Shown here piece by piece: positions 42,834 to 53,497 of a DNA stretch of 64,000 nt. The stretch covers positions 186,001 to 250,000 of the forward strand of contig BPHQ01000002.1 of NCBI GenBank assembly GCA_026003615.1. Reading direction: 5' to 3'. Under the pieces are notes generated by a model. The model was given only the letters and a program-made list of their open reading frames with translations, did no database searches and was not told the DNA's origin. Origin of the DNA: Bellilinea sp. GTDB lineage: Bacteria > Chloroflexota > Anaerolineae > Anaerolineales > Anaerolineaceae. Both the position numbers and the translations under genes were made by a program. The stretch's first letter is position 1. Each line of letters starts with the position of its first letter.

Positions 42834-45661
42834 GGTTTACGATAAGATTTTTGGGCTTTTTGTAAGCGAATTTGCCAGAGCCAGGCAATTCCCCATCCGC
42901 TGATCAATCCAACCAGACTGCTGATCACTACCCCCCATCGGCCTGCTCTTTCCAATGGAGCCAACGGCACGAACCAACCACTAAGCAGGTAAAGATAAGC
43001 CACAACTCCACCAATTACAGCCATCATCCCCCATCGAAAACCCCATCGCAGAGAAACCCGTCGTTGTCCAAGAAAGCCAATCCCCACACCACCTCCCCCA
43101 ACAATCAATAACATGGTTAACCAGTCCATAAAACCGTAATCAAGCGGTATTTCAGAAATCTCCTCCGCCTCTTCCGTTGGCTCGGGTGTTGTAGTAACAG
43201 TCGGCGTAGATGTCAGAGTTGGCTGGGGGGTGGGTACTTCTGTCGAAATGTTGGCCTCTCCATTCAAGGTGTTAATCGTGATGATCTGGGAGGTCATCGC
43301 TGGTTCGCTGACTACGCGAACTTCTATGGTGGATGGAAGATTGATTCGATAACTTGCTCTGGCAATTCCGCCCGTTGTTACCGTTTCAATTTGTTGCATA
43401 GTGCCACTTTCACCCAAAGTATTGATGATGAAACGTACAATCGTCCCATCAGGCACCGGATTGCCATTTTGATCAACAATCACCCCTGTTCTAAATGGAA
43501 TAACATCTCCCACCTTAAATTCAACAGTAGCGGTTGGTTGGGGCGTGGTGGTGATTTCTGGATTTTCTTCGGGAGGAATCGGAAGGTCAATATAAATCGG
43601 TATCACTTGAAGCGGATCCGGAGAGGTTGCCCGGATAATATCATAACCAATTCCGGGAATTGATACGGGTGATGCGCCATTCGCGCTTTGTTCCTGGAAT
43701 AAAATCCGGGCGGCTGTATCCACAAAAGCGGGTACTTTGCTGTATAACCCGTAATACGCCGTCAATTTGGCAATATCTGTGGCGTCCAGCAAATAGGGTG
43801 CTCCAAAGGCAAACACAATCACTTTTTTGTTCAGAAGCAAATCAGGACGCTCACTCAACAACCGACGCAAGGCTTGCGATTCTGGACGCGATGGATTATC
43901 TCCTGTAAGCGCAAACACTACCCACTCAGCATCTGCCAAATTGACCCCCAAGGCAGCCAAACCTTCGGGATTATTCAAATAAGTGTTCAAGTCCAAAAAT
44001 GAGTATGAGAACAAATAACCTTGAATAATCGAACCACCTGCCGCCGGTCCATACAAACGGATAACCGCATTCTTTAAACTATCCACCGATAGAATCCATT
44101 GATCACCACAGGTGCTGCACTGTCGCGCGTTGACTACATCTGTGAAAAAGATGATTTGATCACGGCTTTCGGGGGGACGCGGCAGGCGGATATTTAATTC
44201 CGCAGCCGAAGGGCTGAGAAGGGTGACTGCCTTGCGGGCTACTTCCAACACCACCGATTGCGATCGTCCAACTTCGGCCAGCTGACTTGCCGACGGTAAC
44301 ACACGGTCAATCCGAAATTCACCAAAAAGGCGAAGTTTTAACTTCAAAATTCGTTCTACCGACTGATCAACTCGCTCGGCAAAGGCGGCATCCTCCCGGT
44401 ATTTCTGGGCAAAAGAATCCAAAACCCGCATTATGGTGGTAGTACTATCGTTGTCCGCTGGTTCCACGAAATTATTCACGTACAACAAGTCGTTTCCGGC
44501 CAGAAAGGCGTTTCGCGCAACCGACCGTGCATCAAAAGTTTGGCCGGTTGGGTCATAAAATCGTCGTACCGCATTACTCCCCAAATTATCGCTGACAATC
44601 ACCCCCCCCTCCTGGTACCAGGTGGCTGCCGGCTCAAGCGTCAGCACTTGGCGCATTGCCTCGGCATCAAGACTGACCGGCGGTGTGATTTCGCGAATAT
44701 TCTCCTGTAAACCCTGATAGCGAATATGAGAAACCATGACCCCATCCACTCGGGATTTACTCTCAGCACTTGCCTGCATCGAAGCAAAAAACGGGGCTAA
44801 TTCAAACTGACGAAGTGCATCCAGGGATTTTCGAACGGTCGCCACTTCTTCTTCCGGCATGCGATCCGATGCTCCTCGCCCCGGAAAATGCTTTGCAATG
44901 ACTGCTATTTGATCACGGCTTCCCAAATGCAGTCCCCGCACATACGCTTTACCCATCTCGCCAACCCAAAATGGGTCTCCCCCAAAGGTACGAACCCCCA
45001 GTGTATTGGCTGAGCTTGCCGTTACTTCCAGCACATCCAAAGACGGTCCAAGATACAGGTTAAACCCCAACGCCCGCAGTTCTTTTCCCATCACATTACC
45101 CACGGCTTCAGCCTGCGAAGGATTCCAGGTTGCCCCAATCGCCATCAGGCTGGGCAGAGAAGTCAATCCGCTAAAAATCTGATCGTTGGGATACAGGTCT
45201 CCTTCTTGCGAAATACCAATGAATAAGGGAATATAGGGTATGGTCTGTGAGCCTGTTGTCTGGCCTTGCGTTTGAGAGGCATCCCAGACATGATTTTGTA
45301 AAGCTCGAATCAACTCAGCCGCTTTTGGAACCGTGTTGCCTGCCACTTCAAAATTATCGTTGTCGGCGCGGAGAACAACCCCGCCCACTTTGTAATCTAC
45401 AATTAGCTTATAAATTGGCGAGTCCCGGCGCGCATCGGTGCCCTTGAAGGTTACCAGAAATAATTGACCGACTTTCTGCTCCGGTGTCATTTCATTCATG
45501 ATAAGCCGCACGCGAGTGTCCAAATCACTTTGGATATCATTGGCTGCCTGCACCTTGTCAGCCGGTGCAAACCCCAAAGTAACCTGTCCGATGACAAGTG
45601 CTATGAGCAAAATGATATTGATCCATTTCTGGTTTGGAGGAATAATCCTTAATCCGTTCAC
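42830..45661 (-). CDS. Glycoside hydrolase family 3-like protein with surface anchor
   Basis: 943 residues. Signal peptide ([22 protein letters not shown]), then a GH3 barrel: [94 protein letters not shown], and [10 protein letters not shown], whose Asp fits the nucleophile. The NagZ-type catalytic HxxxD/H motif (PGHGxxxxDSH) is changed to [13 protein letters not shown], so activity may be altered. A Cys pair (CSTCGDQ), an Ig-like domain, a Pro/Thr linker and three C-terminal membrane helices follow. Overlaps the GDPD gene by 4 bp and, convergently, the kinase gene. Confidence 0.8.
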   Translation of the reverse strand: MNGLRIIPPNQKWINIILLIALVIGQVTLGFAPADKVQAANDIQSDLDTRVRLIMNEMTPEQKVGQLFLVTFKGTDARRDSPIYKLIVDYKVGGVVLRADNDNFEVAGNTVPKAAELIRALQNHVWDASQTQGQTTGSQTIPYIPLFIGISQEGDLYPNDQIFSGLTSLPSLMAIGATWNPSQAEAVGNVMGKELRALGFNLYLGPSLDVLEVTASSANTLGVRTFGGDPFWVGEMGKAYVRGLHLGSRDQIAVIAKHFPGRGASDRMPEEEVATVRKSLDALRQFELAPFFASMQASAESKSRVDGVMVSHIRYQGLQENIREITPPVSLDAEAMRQVLTLEPAATWYQEGGVIVSDNLGSNAVRRFYDPTGQTFDARSVARNAFLAGNDLLYVNNFVEPADNDSTTTIMRVLDSFAQKYREDAAFAERVDQSVERILKLKLRLFGEFRIDRVLPSASQLAEVGRSQSVVLEVARKAVTLLSPSAAELNIRLPRPPESRDQIIFFTDVVNARQCSTCGDQWILSVDSLKNAVIRLYGPAAGGSIIQGYLFSYSFLDLNTYLNNPEGLAALGVNLADAEWVVFALTGDNPSRPESQALRRLLSERPDLLLNKKVIVFAFGAPYLLDATDIAKLTAYYGLYSKVPAFVDTAARILFQEQSANGASPVSIPGIGYDIIRATSPDPLQVIPIYIDLPIPPEENPEITTTPQPTATVEFKVGDVIPFRTGVIVDQNGNPVPDGTIVRFIINTLGESGTMQQIETVTTGGIARASYRINLPSTIEVRVVSEPAMTSQIITINTLNGEANISTEVPTPQPTLTSTPTVTTTPEPTEEAEEISEIPLDYGFMDWLTMLLIVGGGGVGIGFLGQRRVSLRWGFRWGMMAVIGGVVAYLYLLSGWFVPLAPLERAGRWGVVISSLVGLISGWGIAWLWQIRLQKAQKSYRKP

Positions 45662-46413
45662 ATTCTATTCCGTATTTGTAGGGCTGTTAGGGGATCATCC
45701 GTAAAAACCCCATCAACTCCATCCTCAAATAGCCTTTGTAAATCTTTTGGCTCATTTACGGTCCACACATGCACCCGCCGATGGCGTTCATGCTGTTTTT
45801 GGATATAGTGTTTAGTAACATCCCGCAAATTAGGGTGAACAATTTGAGGAGCAAATGCTCTGCCAACCACCGAACGAGCAATCCAACCGGCGGCACCTTC
45901 CAACGCCAATATACCTACCGGGCACTCCGGCAACAGCCGGCGAATGCGTAATAGATTGATTGGATTGAACGACGAAAATAGCACCCATTCTTCCAGGTGA
46001 TACTCCCTTACCAGATCTGCAACTTTTTCGGGAAGTCTATCGCGGGGGCTGCTATAATTGGTCAATTCCACATTGACATAGATCTTCCTCCCCAATTCTT
46101 CAAAAACTTGCCGGAGAGAAGGCACCGGTTCACCCTGAAATTTTTGGGAAAAATGACTGCCGGCATCCATTTGTTGAAATTCTCGCAGGCTGAATTGACG
46201 CACTTCCCCCTTTGCGTTGGTAGTCCGGTCAACAGTCAAATCATGAATGACAATGACCTCACCATCCACCGTGAGTTTGGCATCCAATTCGATAGCCTCA
46301 ACCCCTTGCCGGGCAGCCAGCCGAAAGGCCGCCATCGTGTTTTCCGGAGCATACGCCGAAGCGCCCCGGTGAGCAAAAATAACCGGTCTGGGTAGTTCAA
46401 ACAGTCGATTCAT
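45658..46413 (-). CDS. Glycerophosphodiester phosphodiesterase
   Basis: 251 residues. FAHRGASAYAPENTMAAF with the catalytic His, VEAIELDAKLTVDGEVIVIHD, and the metal and phosphate sites NVELTN and VHVWTVNEPKDLQRLFEDGVDGVFTDDP. Releases glycerol 3-phosphate from deacylated lipids. No signal peptide, so probably cytoplasmic. Operon: AAA ATPase - GDPD - GH3, both joints with 4-bp overlaps. Confidence 0.93.
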   Translation of the reverse strand: MNRLFELPRPVIFAHRGASAYAPENTMAAFRLAARQGVEAIELDAKLTVDGEVIVIHDLTVDRTTNAKGEVRQFSLREFQQMDAGSHFSQKFQGEPVPSLRQVFEELGRKIYVNVELTNYSSPRDRLPEKVADLVREYHLEEWVLFSSFNPINLLRIRRLLPECPVGILALEGAAGWIARSVVGRAFAPQIVHPNLRDVTKHYIQKQHERHRRVHVWTVNEPKDLQRLFEDGVDGVFTDDPLTALQIRNRM

Positions 46414-47750
46414 AAGTCTACAAAGTAGGATTTGACTGCCCGGTCAATTAACTCCTTGGACATTTCCGGTTCCATCCCAAGGTAACGGGAAATATCCAAA
46501 ATCTGGTCGCACAAATCGCGTGGATGGGATGCCCGCAGTTTACGGTTTGCTTTGATGTAATACTCCTGCAACAAGTACGCCAACCCCTGATCGTTGTAAG
46601 CCACGCCTTTTTGCGCTGCTACCCGCTTGAAAATCTCGCGATATTCTTCATAAGTGGGGTCAGTAATCTCAATTTTGTGGCGCAATCGGCGTAAAAATGC
46701 CTCATCTACCAACTCTTTAGGCGGCAAATTCGTCGAAAAGATTACCAGCACATCGAAAGGCACTTCAAATTTTCTTCCGGTGTGAAGGCTCATGTAATCA
46801 ATCCGGTTTTCAAGCGGCACAATCCACCGGTTAAGAAGATCACGCGGTCGGACTTGCTGGCGGCCGAAGTCATCAATCAGTAAAATTCCGCCGTTCGCTT
46901 TGACCTGGAAAGGTGCTTCGTAAAATTTCAGGGTATCATCAAAAACCAGGTCTAACCCTGCCATGGTTAACTCACCACCGGTGACTATGAATGGCCGCCG
47001 AATCTGGATCCAGCGCGGATCGCGCCGTACCGTAGATCGCAGCCCCCCAGTACCTTGCATGGAGGTATCCTCTTCACCGGCCAGCTGATGATTGACGGAA
47101 TCGTACAGGGTTATGACCTGACCATCCACATAAATTGCATAAGGAATGTACATTTTTTGGGCTTGAATCAGGTTGCCGATAGCCCGTGCAATGGTCGTTT
47201 TTCCATTGCCCGGTGGACCGTAAAGAAAAATGGACGTCCCCGAATTAACCGCTGGTCCTAATCGCTGGTATGTGTCTTCCGATAAGACAACATGGGAAAG
47301 AACTTGCCGCATCACACGGTTGGTCACCTGCAATCTGCCGCGACTTTGCCGTCGAATCGCATCATTGTACATTTCCAACGAAACAGGAGCCGGGCCAGCA
47401 TATTGGGAACGCTCCAGGGCTTCCCTTGCTCTGGCAATTCCCGCTCCAGTGATGGCATAGATATATGCGCCCTCACCGACCCCAGCCTGCGAGGAACGCA
47501 CCTCGATTAATTTTTCCCGCTTCAATGCATCCAATATCTGACTCAAAACTCCGGTAAACGGCAGTGCGATTTCTTCAGCCAGTTTGAAACCGCTCATGTA
47601 CCCCTGAAAATAAAAAATTTTCAGTGCCAGGTCTTGCAGCCACAATGGATTCAGGCCGGTATCCTCAATGGTATTAATCGGCGGTGGCACAAATGGACCG
47701 GTTGGCACTGCGGTTGCAGCTGAGGTTGGCGGGCGAGTAGTTTTGGTCAT
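46410..47750 (-). CDS. AAA+ ATPase with N-terminal winged-helix domain
   Basis: 446 residues. Residues 30-115 look like a winged helix (LALKIFYFQGYMSGFKLAEEIALPFTGVLSQILDALKREKLIEVRS). AAA core: Walker A YGPPGNGKTTIARAIG, Walker B GILLIDDFGR, sensor 1 STN in VIFSTNLPPKEL, Arg finger FLRRLRHKIEI. No protease or nucleic-acid domain. The family seems frequent in Chloroflexota near pilus or cell-envelope genes, from memory only. Function unknown. Confidence 0.78.
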   Translation of the reverse strand: MTKTTRPPTSAATAVPTGPFVPPPINTIEDTGLNPLWLQDLALKIFYFQGYMSGFKLAEEIALPFTGVLSQILDALKREKLIEVRSSQAGVGEGAYIYAITGAGIARAREALERSQYAGPAPVSLEMYNDAIRRQSRGRLQVTNRVMRQVLSHVVLSEDTYQRLGPAVNSGTSIFLYGPPGNGKTTIARAIGNLIQAQKMYIPYAIYVDGQVITLYDSVNHQLAGEEDTSMQGTGGLRSTVRRDPRWIQIRRPFIVTGGELTMAGLDLVFDDTLKFYEAPFQVKANGGILLIDDFGRQQVRPRDLLNRWIVPLENRIDYMSLHTGRKFEVPFDVLVIFSTNLPPKELVDEAFLRRLRHKIEITDPTYEEYREIFKRVAAQKGVAYNDQGLAYLLQEYYIKANRKLRASHPRDLCDQILDISRYLGMEPEMSKELIDRAVKSYFVDL

Positions 47751-47890
47751 CCTACCCCTCCATAATAAGGTTTCAAAATCGTATTACCAAATTTGGAAAA
47801 TAAAAAATTTTTCGAATACCCAAATCAACATCCAAATTATAGCACGCCCATGGCTTGTTGATTTGGAGAGGATACCTTATAATTCCCGCC

Positions 47891-48574
47891 ATGAAAATTT
47901 CTGTCATCATACCTGCATATAACGAACGAAAAACAATTTCAGAAATCATCCAACGCGTACAGGCAACCAGCCTGGCGGATGAAATTCTGGTCGTGGATGA
48001 CGGCTCCAAAGACGGCACCCGGGAAATTTTAAGTGAGTTGGAACAAAAGGGAGCAATCCGCACCATCTTTCACGAGAAGAATATGGGCAAGGGGGCTGCC
48101 GTTCGGACGGGAATTCAAAATGCCACAGGGGATGTGATTATCATCCAGGATGCCGATTTAGAGTATGATCCACGGGAATATCCCAATCTTTTACAGCCGA
48201 TTAAGGATGGGATAGCCGACGTAGTCTATGGTTCCCGCTTCTTAGGAGCTGCTCGTCGTCCGATTTTATTTTGGAACATGGTCGCGAATAAACTGCTGAC
48301 CATGATCACCAATATCCTCTACAACAATATTCTCAGCGATATGGAAACGGGTTACAAAGTTTTCAAACGGGAAGTTATCAAAGATATTCCCCTCCATGCC
48401 CGTAGATTTGAGTTTGAGCCGGAATTTACGGCGAAAATTCTCAAAAGAAAAATTCGCATTTACGAAGTACCAATTGCCTTCAATCCGCGCGATTACTCGG
48501 AAGGCAAAAAAATCAAAGCCTGGGATGCTTTTGAGGCCTTATGGGCTTTGATCAAATATCGTTTCGTAGATTAG
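47891..48574 (+). CDS. Family 2 glycosyltransferase (polyprenyl-phosphate type)
   Basis: 227 residues from the ATG at 47891 (the frame extends to 47855 without a site). GT-A fold: [47 protein letters not shown], and GSRFLG. No C-terminal membrane helices, so it resembles DPM1-like enzymes charging a polyprenyl phosphate with a sugar. Stands alone. Confidence 0.9.
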   Translation: MKISVIIPAYNERKTISEIIQRVQATSLADEILVVDDGSKDGTREILSELEQKGAIRTIFHEKNMGKGAAVRTGIQNATGDVIIIQDADLEYDPREYPNLLQPIKDGIADVVYGSRFLGAARRPILFWNMVANKLLTMITNILYNNILSDMETGYKVFKREVIKDIPLHARRFEFEPEFTAKILKRKIRIYEVPIAFNPRDYSEGKKIKAWDAFEALWALIKYRFVD

Positions 48575-48596
48575 ATCAATCAATTCAACAGGAGAA

Positions 48597-50300
48597 TCAA
48601 TCACTACCCGCAGGTTTAATATCCACAATATTGAGTTGTAAAGATTCGCGTCCGTTGTAGGTATTCATCTCAAAACGGTAGAGGATATCCACCTCTCGCG
48701 GCAATCCAGTTTCCATCCAGTACCCCTGCCGGAAGGCAACCGCATCATAGGTGATCCAGCCATCTGTTACCAGAAATTTGAGATGCTTTCCGTCAGAACC
48801 AATTGCCCTGGCATTAGAAGTGCGCACATTGCGCGAAATAAAATAAACCTCCGGGTTATCCATTCCGGTTGGCTCCAAGAGATGCAAGTACTTCAAAAAT
48901 TCCGGGTGCAGCTCGCCCAACGGTAATTCCACATCCGCACGCAGCACAGGGCGTAAATCCAAATCTCCAAGTTGCTCGAAGGCTATTTTTGCCAACCGCT
49001 CTTTGAGTTCAGGTAAATGGTCTCGGTGAATAGTAAAACCTGCCGCCTGTGCATGTCCGCCGTGATGCACCATTAAATCCGCACAGGCATCCAACGCCTG
49101 AGTGATGTGAAATGCAGGAATACTCCGGCAAGATGCCCGCACATACTCCCCATTCACATGCCCAACCACTGCTGGGCGGTAGTAGCTTTCTGTCAACTTT
49201 CCCGCTACCAGTCCAACCACTCCCGGATTGAAACTTTCATCAAAAGCAAACAGAATTTCCTCAAAATCCTCTTCCTGGATGAGCTCCTCGGCTCTTTGTT
49301 GCATCTCGGCTGTAATTTTTTGGCGTTCTCGATTTTGATCGTCTAAGTGCTGCACCAGGAGACCAATATGTTGAATATCCCTTTCCAGAAGCAACTGGTA
49401 GGAAGCCAAGGCTGATTCTAACCGCCCGGCAGCGTTCAAACGCGGCGCCAAACCAAATCCGATATCGGCTGTATTTAGAGTTGAGAGGTTTATTCTCGCA
49501 GCTTGTGCAAGGGATCGCAGTCCAATTCGCGAGCCACGCCTTAATTCTTTCAAGCCAGCCTTCACCAACAACCGATTTTCACCGGTGAGCGGCACAACAT
49601 CCGCTACCGTCCCCAAAGCCACCAGATCCAGCCCCAATCTATCATTAGACAGTTCCAACTGGCGTTGCTGTAATAATGCCTGCGCAATTTTATAGGCAAC
49701 CCCCACCCCTGCCAGGTTTTTCTCCGGATATTCATCACCCTTTTGTTTTGGGCAAATCACGAAATTTGCCGGGGGAATTTCCTCTAATGGCTGATGATGA
49801 TCGCTTATGATTAAATCCATTCCAATCCGTCTGGCATGTTCTGCCTCTCGTAACGAGCGAATCCCGCAATCAACGGTTAACACCAGACCAATGCCCTGAT
49901 CCCGCAACTGATTTAATGCTTCAATGTTCAGACCGTAACCTTCTTCAAAGCGGTTGGGAATATACACCGTGACATTCCCCCCCAGTAATCGAAGGACTTC
50001 AACCAGCAAAGCCGTTGCGCTGACTCCATCCACATCATAGTCACCGTAAATGGCAATCGGTTCCTGATGATCAACAGCAAACAACAGACGCTCTACCGCG
50101 CCCGCCATGTTCAATAACAGCATAGGATCGTGAAAATCCTCGCCGGCACTGAGAAAAGCCATTGCCTGTTCGGCGCTGGTAATGCCACGATTGTACAATA
50201 TCTGGCGGAAGAAAGGGGGATAATAACTTAAAGCCTGCTCAACCTCGGCAGGGATTTTTTCAGCCAGTTTCCAGTGCTTTGAGGCAACTTTTTGCATCAT
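48597..50300 (-). CDS. recJ: Single-stranded-DNA exonuclease RecJ
   Basis: 567 residues. DHH phosphoesterase: YGDYDVDGVSATALL, VDCGI, SDHHQP, GTVADVVPL; DHHA1: HGGHAQAAGFT. 5'-3' exonuclease in recombination and mismatch repair. The alr stop overlaps its ATG (ATGA). Confidence 0.95.
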   Translation of the reverse strand: MMQKVASKHWKLAEKIPAEVEQALSYYPPFFRQILYNRGITSAEQAMAFLSAGEDFHDPMLLLNMAGAVERLLFAVDHQEPIAIYGDYDVDGVSATALLVEVLRLLGGNVTVYIPNRFEEGYGLNIEALNQLRDQGIGLVLTVDCGIRSLREAEHARRIGMDLIISDHHQPLEEIPPANFVICPKQKGDEYPEKNLAGVGVAYKIAQALLQQRQLELSNDRLGLDLVALGTVADVVPLTGENRLLVKAGLKELRRGSRIGLRSLAQAARINLSTLNTADIGFGLAPRLNAAGRLESALASYQLLLERDIQHIGLLVQHLDDQNRERQKITAEMQQRAEELIQEEDFEEILFAFDESFNPGVVGLVAGKLTESYYRPAVVGHVNGEYVRASCRSIPAFHITQALDACADLMVHHGGHAQAAGFTIHRDHLPELKERLAKIAFEQLGDLDLRPVLRADVELPLGELHPEFLKYLHLLEPTGMDNPEVYFISRNVRTSNARAIGSDGKHLKFLVTDGWITYDAVAFRQGYWMETGLPREVDILYRFEMNTYNGRESLQLNIVDIKPAGSD

Positions 50301-51430
50301 CCGTCATTCCTGTTGTTTGTGTAAATGTATTTTCGCATCAGGCGATCAGCCATTCCGCATACCACTTCGTAATTGACCGTTCCCCATTCTTTTGCCACAT
50401 CCTCGGTTGTTCGCCACAATCCGCCCGATTTTCCAATCAGCACAACCTCATCCCCAACCTGAGCGTCTTGTATACCCTCTAAAGACACCATACATTGATC
50501 CATGCAAACTGATCCAACAACAGGAATTTCTTTGCCGCGGAGCAGCGCTTTATTGCCCATCACCCGTCGAAAACCATCCGCATAACCAACCGCAATGGTG
50601 CCAATGCGCTCTTTGTTGGTCGTGTAGTAGCGGTAGTTATAGCCAACCCCCTCCCCTGCATCCAGTTCACGAATGCTGGTCAGGCGGGTTTTCAAGCTCA
50701 ATGCGGGTTTGAAGGTCGCCGGTAACGGCGTTTCGGGGGAAGGATGCAGCCCATATAACGCGATCCCACAGCGCACCATATCATAAGCTGCCTTTGGGTA
50801 GTTGAACACAGCCGCGGAATTGGAAGCATGCACAATTGGTGGCTTCACGCCAGCTGCCTTCAGGCTATCCAAAACCTCTTCAAAAATGCGAATTTGTCGT
50901 TCGGTTGTATCTAACGCTGGCTCATCCGCCCGTGCGAAATGGGTAAAAACACCTTCTACCTCAATACCCGGGAGATTAGAAAGCCATCGGGTGAACTCGA
51001 CTCCTTCTTGCGGGGAAATGCCCAGACGATTCATTCCCGTATTGATCTTGATGTGTACTTTTACCCGCATCCCCCGTTCACTTGTCTGAGTAGAATAATG
51101 GTGCGCCGTTTGGGCATCAAACACAGTCAAACGGATGTTCTCCTTGGCTGCCTCAACCACCCGATCCGGTGGTGTAAACCCCAATACCAGAATTGGTGCC
51201 ATGATCCAGTTTTTGCGTAACTGCTCGGCTTCTTCAAAGCGAGCTACCGCCAGCCATTCACCCCCCGCGTCAAGGACTGCTTGCGAAACCCGAATCAACC
51301 CATGCCCGTAGGCATTAGCCTTAACAACCGCCGCTACCTTCGTCCCGCTGATGCGGCACAATTCCATGTAATTATTTTGAATCGCGTTGAGATCAATTTC
51401 CAGCCAGGATGTGGGAGTGGGGGAATTCAT
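50297..51430 (-). CDS. alr: Alanine racemase
   Basis: 377 residues from the ATG at 51430 (MNSPTPTSWLEIDL); a longer frame to 51487 is less likely. PLP Lys in VAAVVKANAYGHG, INTGMNRLGI, GVGYNYRY and the tyrosine of the second active site in IAVGYADGFRR, CMDQ. Makes D-alanine for peptidoglycan, so the cell has a murein wall. Overlaps recJ. Confidence 0.95.
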   Translation of the reverse strand: MNSPTPTSWLEIDLNAIQNNYMELCRISGTKVAAVVKANAYGHGLIRVSQAVLDAGGEWLAVARFEEAEQLRKNWIMAPILVLGFTPPDRVVEAAKENIRLTVFDAQTAHHYSTQTSERGMRVKVHIKINTGMNRLGISPQEGVEFTRWLSNLPGIEVEGVFTHFARADEPALDTTERQIRIFEEVLDSLKAAGVKPPIVHASNSAAVFNYPKAAYDMVRCGIALYGLHPSPETPLPATFKPALSLKTRLTSIRELDAGEGVGYNYRYYTTNKERIGTIAVGYADGFRRVMGNKALLRGKEIPVVGSVCMDQCMVSLEGIQDAQVGDEVVLIGKSGGLWRTTEDVAKEWGTVNYEVVCGMADRLMRKYIYTNNRNDG

Positions 51431-51547
51431 GCGCTCAAGTATAAAACGGGCTTTGCATTCTCGCAAGCCAAAGCGGAGGTTTGCCAATTGAGAGAATCAG
51501 GCTATAATCCGTTGAACTTGGTAAATCCATACTCAGAAATTGGTAGA

Positions 51548-52669
51548 ATGGCAACCTTCAACTTTCAATTTGAATTAATCGCAACGGATCACCATGCCCG
51601 TGCCGGGGTGTTCCATACCCCACATGGCGACCTTCTCACACCCGTCTTTGCTCCAGTAGGCACTCAGGCAACCGTAAAGGCAGTCACCCCCGCCCAATTG
51701 CAAGAGATTGGTGTGACGCTGGTACTGGCCAATACCTACCACCTTTACTTGCGCCCCGGCGCCGATTTGGTGGCCGAGATGGGCGGGCTACATCACTTTA
51801 TGCAATGGAACTCTCCCATCCTGACCGATTCGGGCGGTTTTCAGGTTTTTTCCCTGGCAAGTATGCGCAAAATTGACGAGGAAGGTGTGACCTTCAAAAG
51901 TCACATAGATGGCTCAATGCACCGGCTGACCCCCGAAAAAGCCATCCAGATACAAGAACAACTCGGTGCTGACATCATTATGGCCTTCGATGAATGCGCC
52001 CCCCCTTATGACCGTGCCTACAATGAACAAGCCGTTGATCGAACCCATCGGTGGGCTGAACGCTGTCTTAATGCTCAAACTCGCCTCGACCAGGCCCTCT
52101 TTGGCATTGTCCAGGGGGGCATTTTCCCGGACCTGCGCGAACAATCCGCTCGGTTCATTTCTTCATTGGGATTTCCGGGTCATGCCATTGGTGGACTTTC
52201 GGTAGGTGAAACCAAGGAAGAAATGCTCCACACACTGGAACTGGTCAACCAGATTTTACCGGAAAATAAACCTCGTTATCTGATGGGAGTAGGGTCTCCC
52301 GAAGACCTGATCAACGGTATCCGTCGTGGTATAGATATCTTCGACTGCGTCCTGCCCACCCGCCTTGCCCGCCATCAAGCCGCCATGACCCGACAAGGTC
52401 GTCTCAACTTAATGAACGCTATTCACGCCCGTGACCCCCGTCCAATAGACGAAAATTGTACCTGTTACACCTGTAACCACTTCAGCCGGGCATATTTACG
52501 CCATTTGATCGTAGCCAAAGAGATGCTGGCAGCCACTCTCATCTCCATCCACAACATCGCCACACTTGTCTCTCTGGTTCAAGATGCCCGGCGGTCAATT
52601 CTCGAAGGGACCTTTGAGCAATTTGCAAATGAGTTCCTCGCTCAATACACTCTCCCGGAAAAGTCATAA
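51548..52669 (+). CDS. tgt: Queuine/preQ1 tRNA-guanine transglycosylase
   Basis: 373 residues from the ATG at 51548. Exchanges G34 for preQ1 in tRNAs for Asp, Asn, His and Tyr. LTDSGGFQVFSL with the catalytic Asp, DECAPP, GIVQGG, GGLSVGE, IFDCVLPTRLARH and the zinc site CTCYTCNHFSRAYLRH. The queA step is at 5.7 kb. First gene of a series with uppP. Confidence 0.96.
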   Translation: MATFNFQFELIATDHHARAGVFHTPHGDLLTPVFAPVGTQATVKAVTPAQLQEIGVTLVLANTYHLYLRPGADLVAEMGGLHHFMQWNSPILTDSGGFQVFSLASMRKIDEEGVTFKSHIDGSMHRLTPEKAIQIQEQLGADIIMAFDECAPPYDRAYNEQAVDRTHRWAERCLNAQTRLDQALFGIVQGGIFPDLREQSARFISSLGFPGHAIGGLSVGETKEEMLHTLELVNQILPENKPRYLMGVGSPEDLINGIRRGIDIFDCVLPTRLARHQAAMTRQGRLNLMNAIHARDPRPIDENCTCYTCNHFSRAYLRHLIVAKEMLAATLISIHNIATLVSLVQDARRSILEGTFEQFANEFLAQYTLPEKS

Positions 52670-52672
52670 AAA

Positions 52673-53497
52673 ATGAATTTTTTACAAGCGTTATTCCTTG
52701 GTGTCCTTCAGGGAATTACTGAATTCCTGCCAATTTCCAGTTCTGCGCACCTCGTCTTGGCACCCTTCTTCTTTGGATGGCAAATACCAGACGAGCAGAT
52801 TTTCCCTTTTGATGTGCTGGTTCAAGTCGGCACACTGGTAGCCGTTATCGTCTATTTTCGTAAGGATCTCATCAGCATCCTTACAGAAGTGATCCAGGGA
52901 TTGGTCAAGCGGCAGCCGTTCGTATCTTCTTCCTCCCGTCTGGGGTGGCTGCTTGTGCTGGCCAGTTTACCCGCCGGCATTGCTGGAATTCTTCTCAAAG
53001 ATGTTGTTGAAGCAGCCTTCAAGAGTCCGACCAGCGTCGCGTTTTTCCTCATTGGAACTGCACTATTATTGTGGATTGCCGAAAGTATCGGTAAACGAAA
53101 TCGAGATATCTCCTCTCTCGGTTGGTTGGATGCCATTTGGATTGGTATTGGACAAGCTCTGGCGCTTTTTCCGGGTATTTCGCGCTCCGGTGCAACCATT
53201 GCCAGTGGCATGTCACGCCACTTCAATCGGCCTGCCGCAGCCCGTTTTTCCTTCCTGATGTCTATCCCCGTCATGGCGGCAGCAGGCCTCATTGGTTTGA
53301 TAGATTTGTTAGAAGTGCCTGATCTGGCAGCCTTCCTTCCGATAATGATTACAGGCTTTTTATCTGCCGCAGGGATAGGTTATTTGTCCATTCACTGGCT
53401 GCTGGGTTTTCTCGCCCGCCGCTCATTGCGTCCATTTGCAGTTTACTGCCTTTTATTGGCAACAATCACCTTGATTTTCTCTTATGCGGGTTTATAA
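52673..53497 (+). CDS. uppP: Undecaprenyl-diphosphatase
   Basis: 274 residues, 8 membrane helices. LQGITEFLPISSSAHL (catalytic Glu) and PGISRSGATIASGM (Ser/Arg) define BacA/UppP. Recycles undecaprenyl diphosphate in wall synthesis, and gives bacitracin resistance. The last 14 bp overlap the next gene. Confidence 0.96.
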   Translation: MNFLQALFLGVLQGITEFLPISSSAHLVLAPFFFGWQIPDEQIFPFDVLVQVGTLVAVIVYFRKDLISILTEVIQGLVKRQPFVSSSSRLGWLLVLASLPAGIAGILLKDVVEAAFKSPTSVAFFLIGTALLLWIAESIGKRNRDISSLGWLDAIWIGIGQALALFPGISRSGATIASGMSRHFNRPAAARFSFLMSIPVMAAAGLIGLIDLLEVPDLAAFLPIMITGFLSAAGIGYLSIHWLLGFLARRSLRPFAVYCLLLATITLIFSYAGL

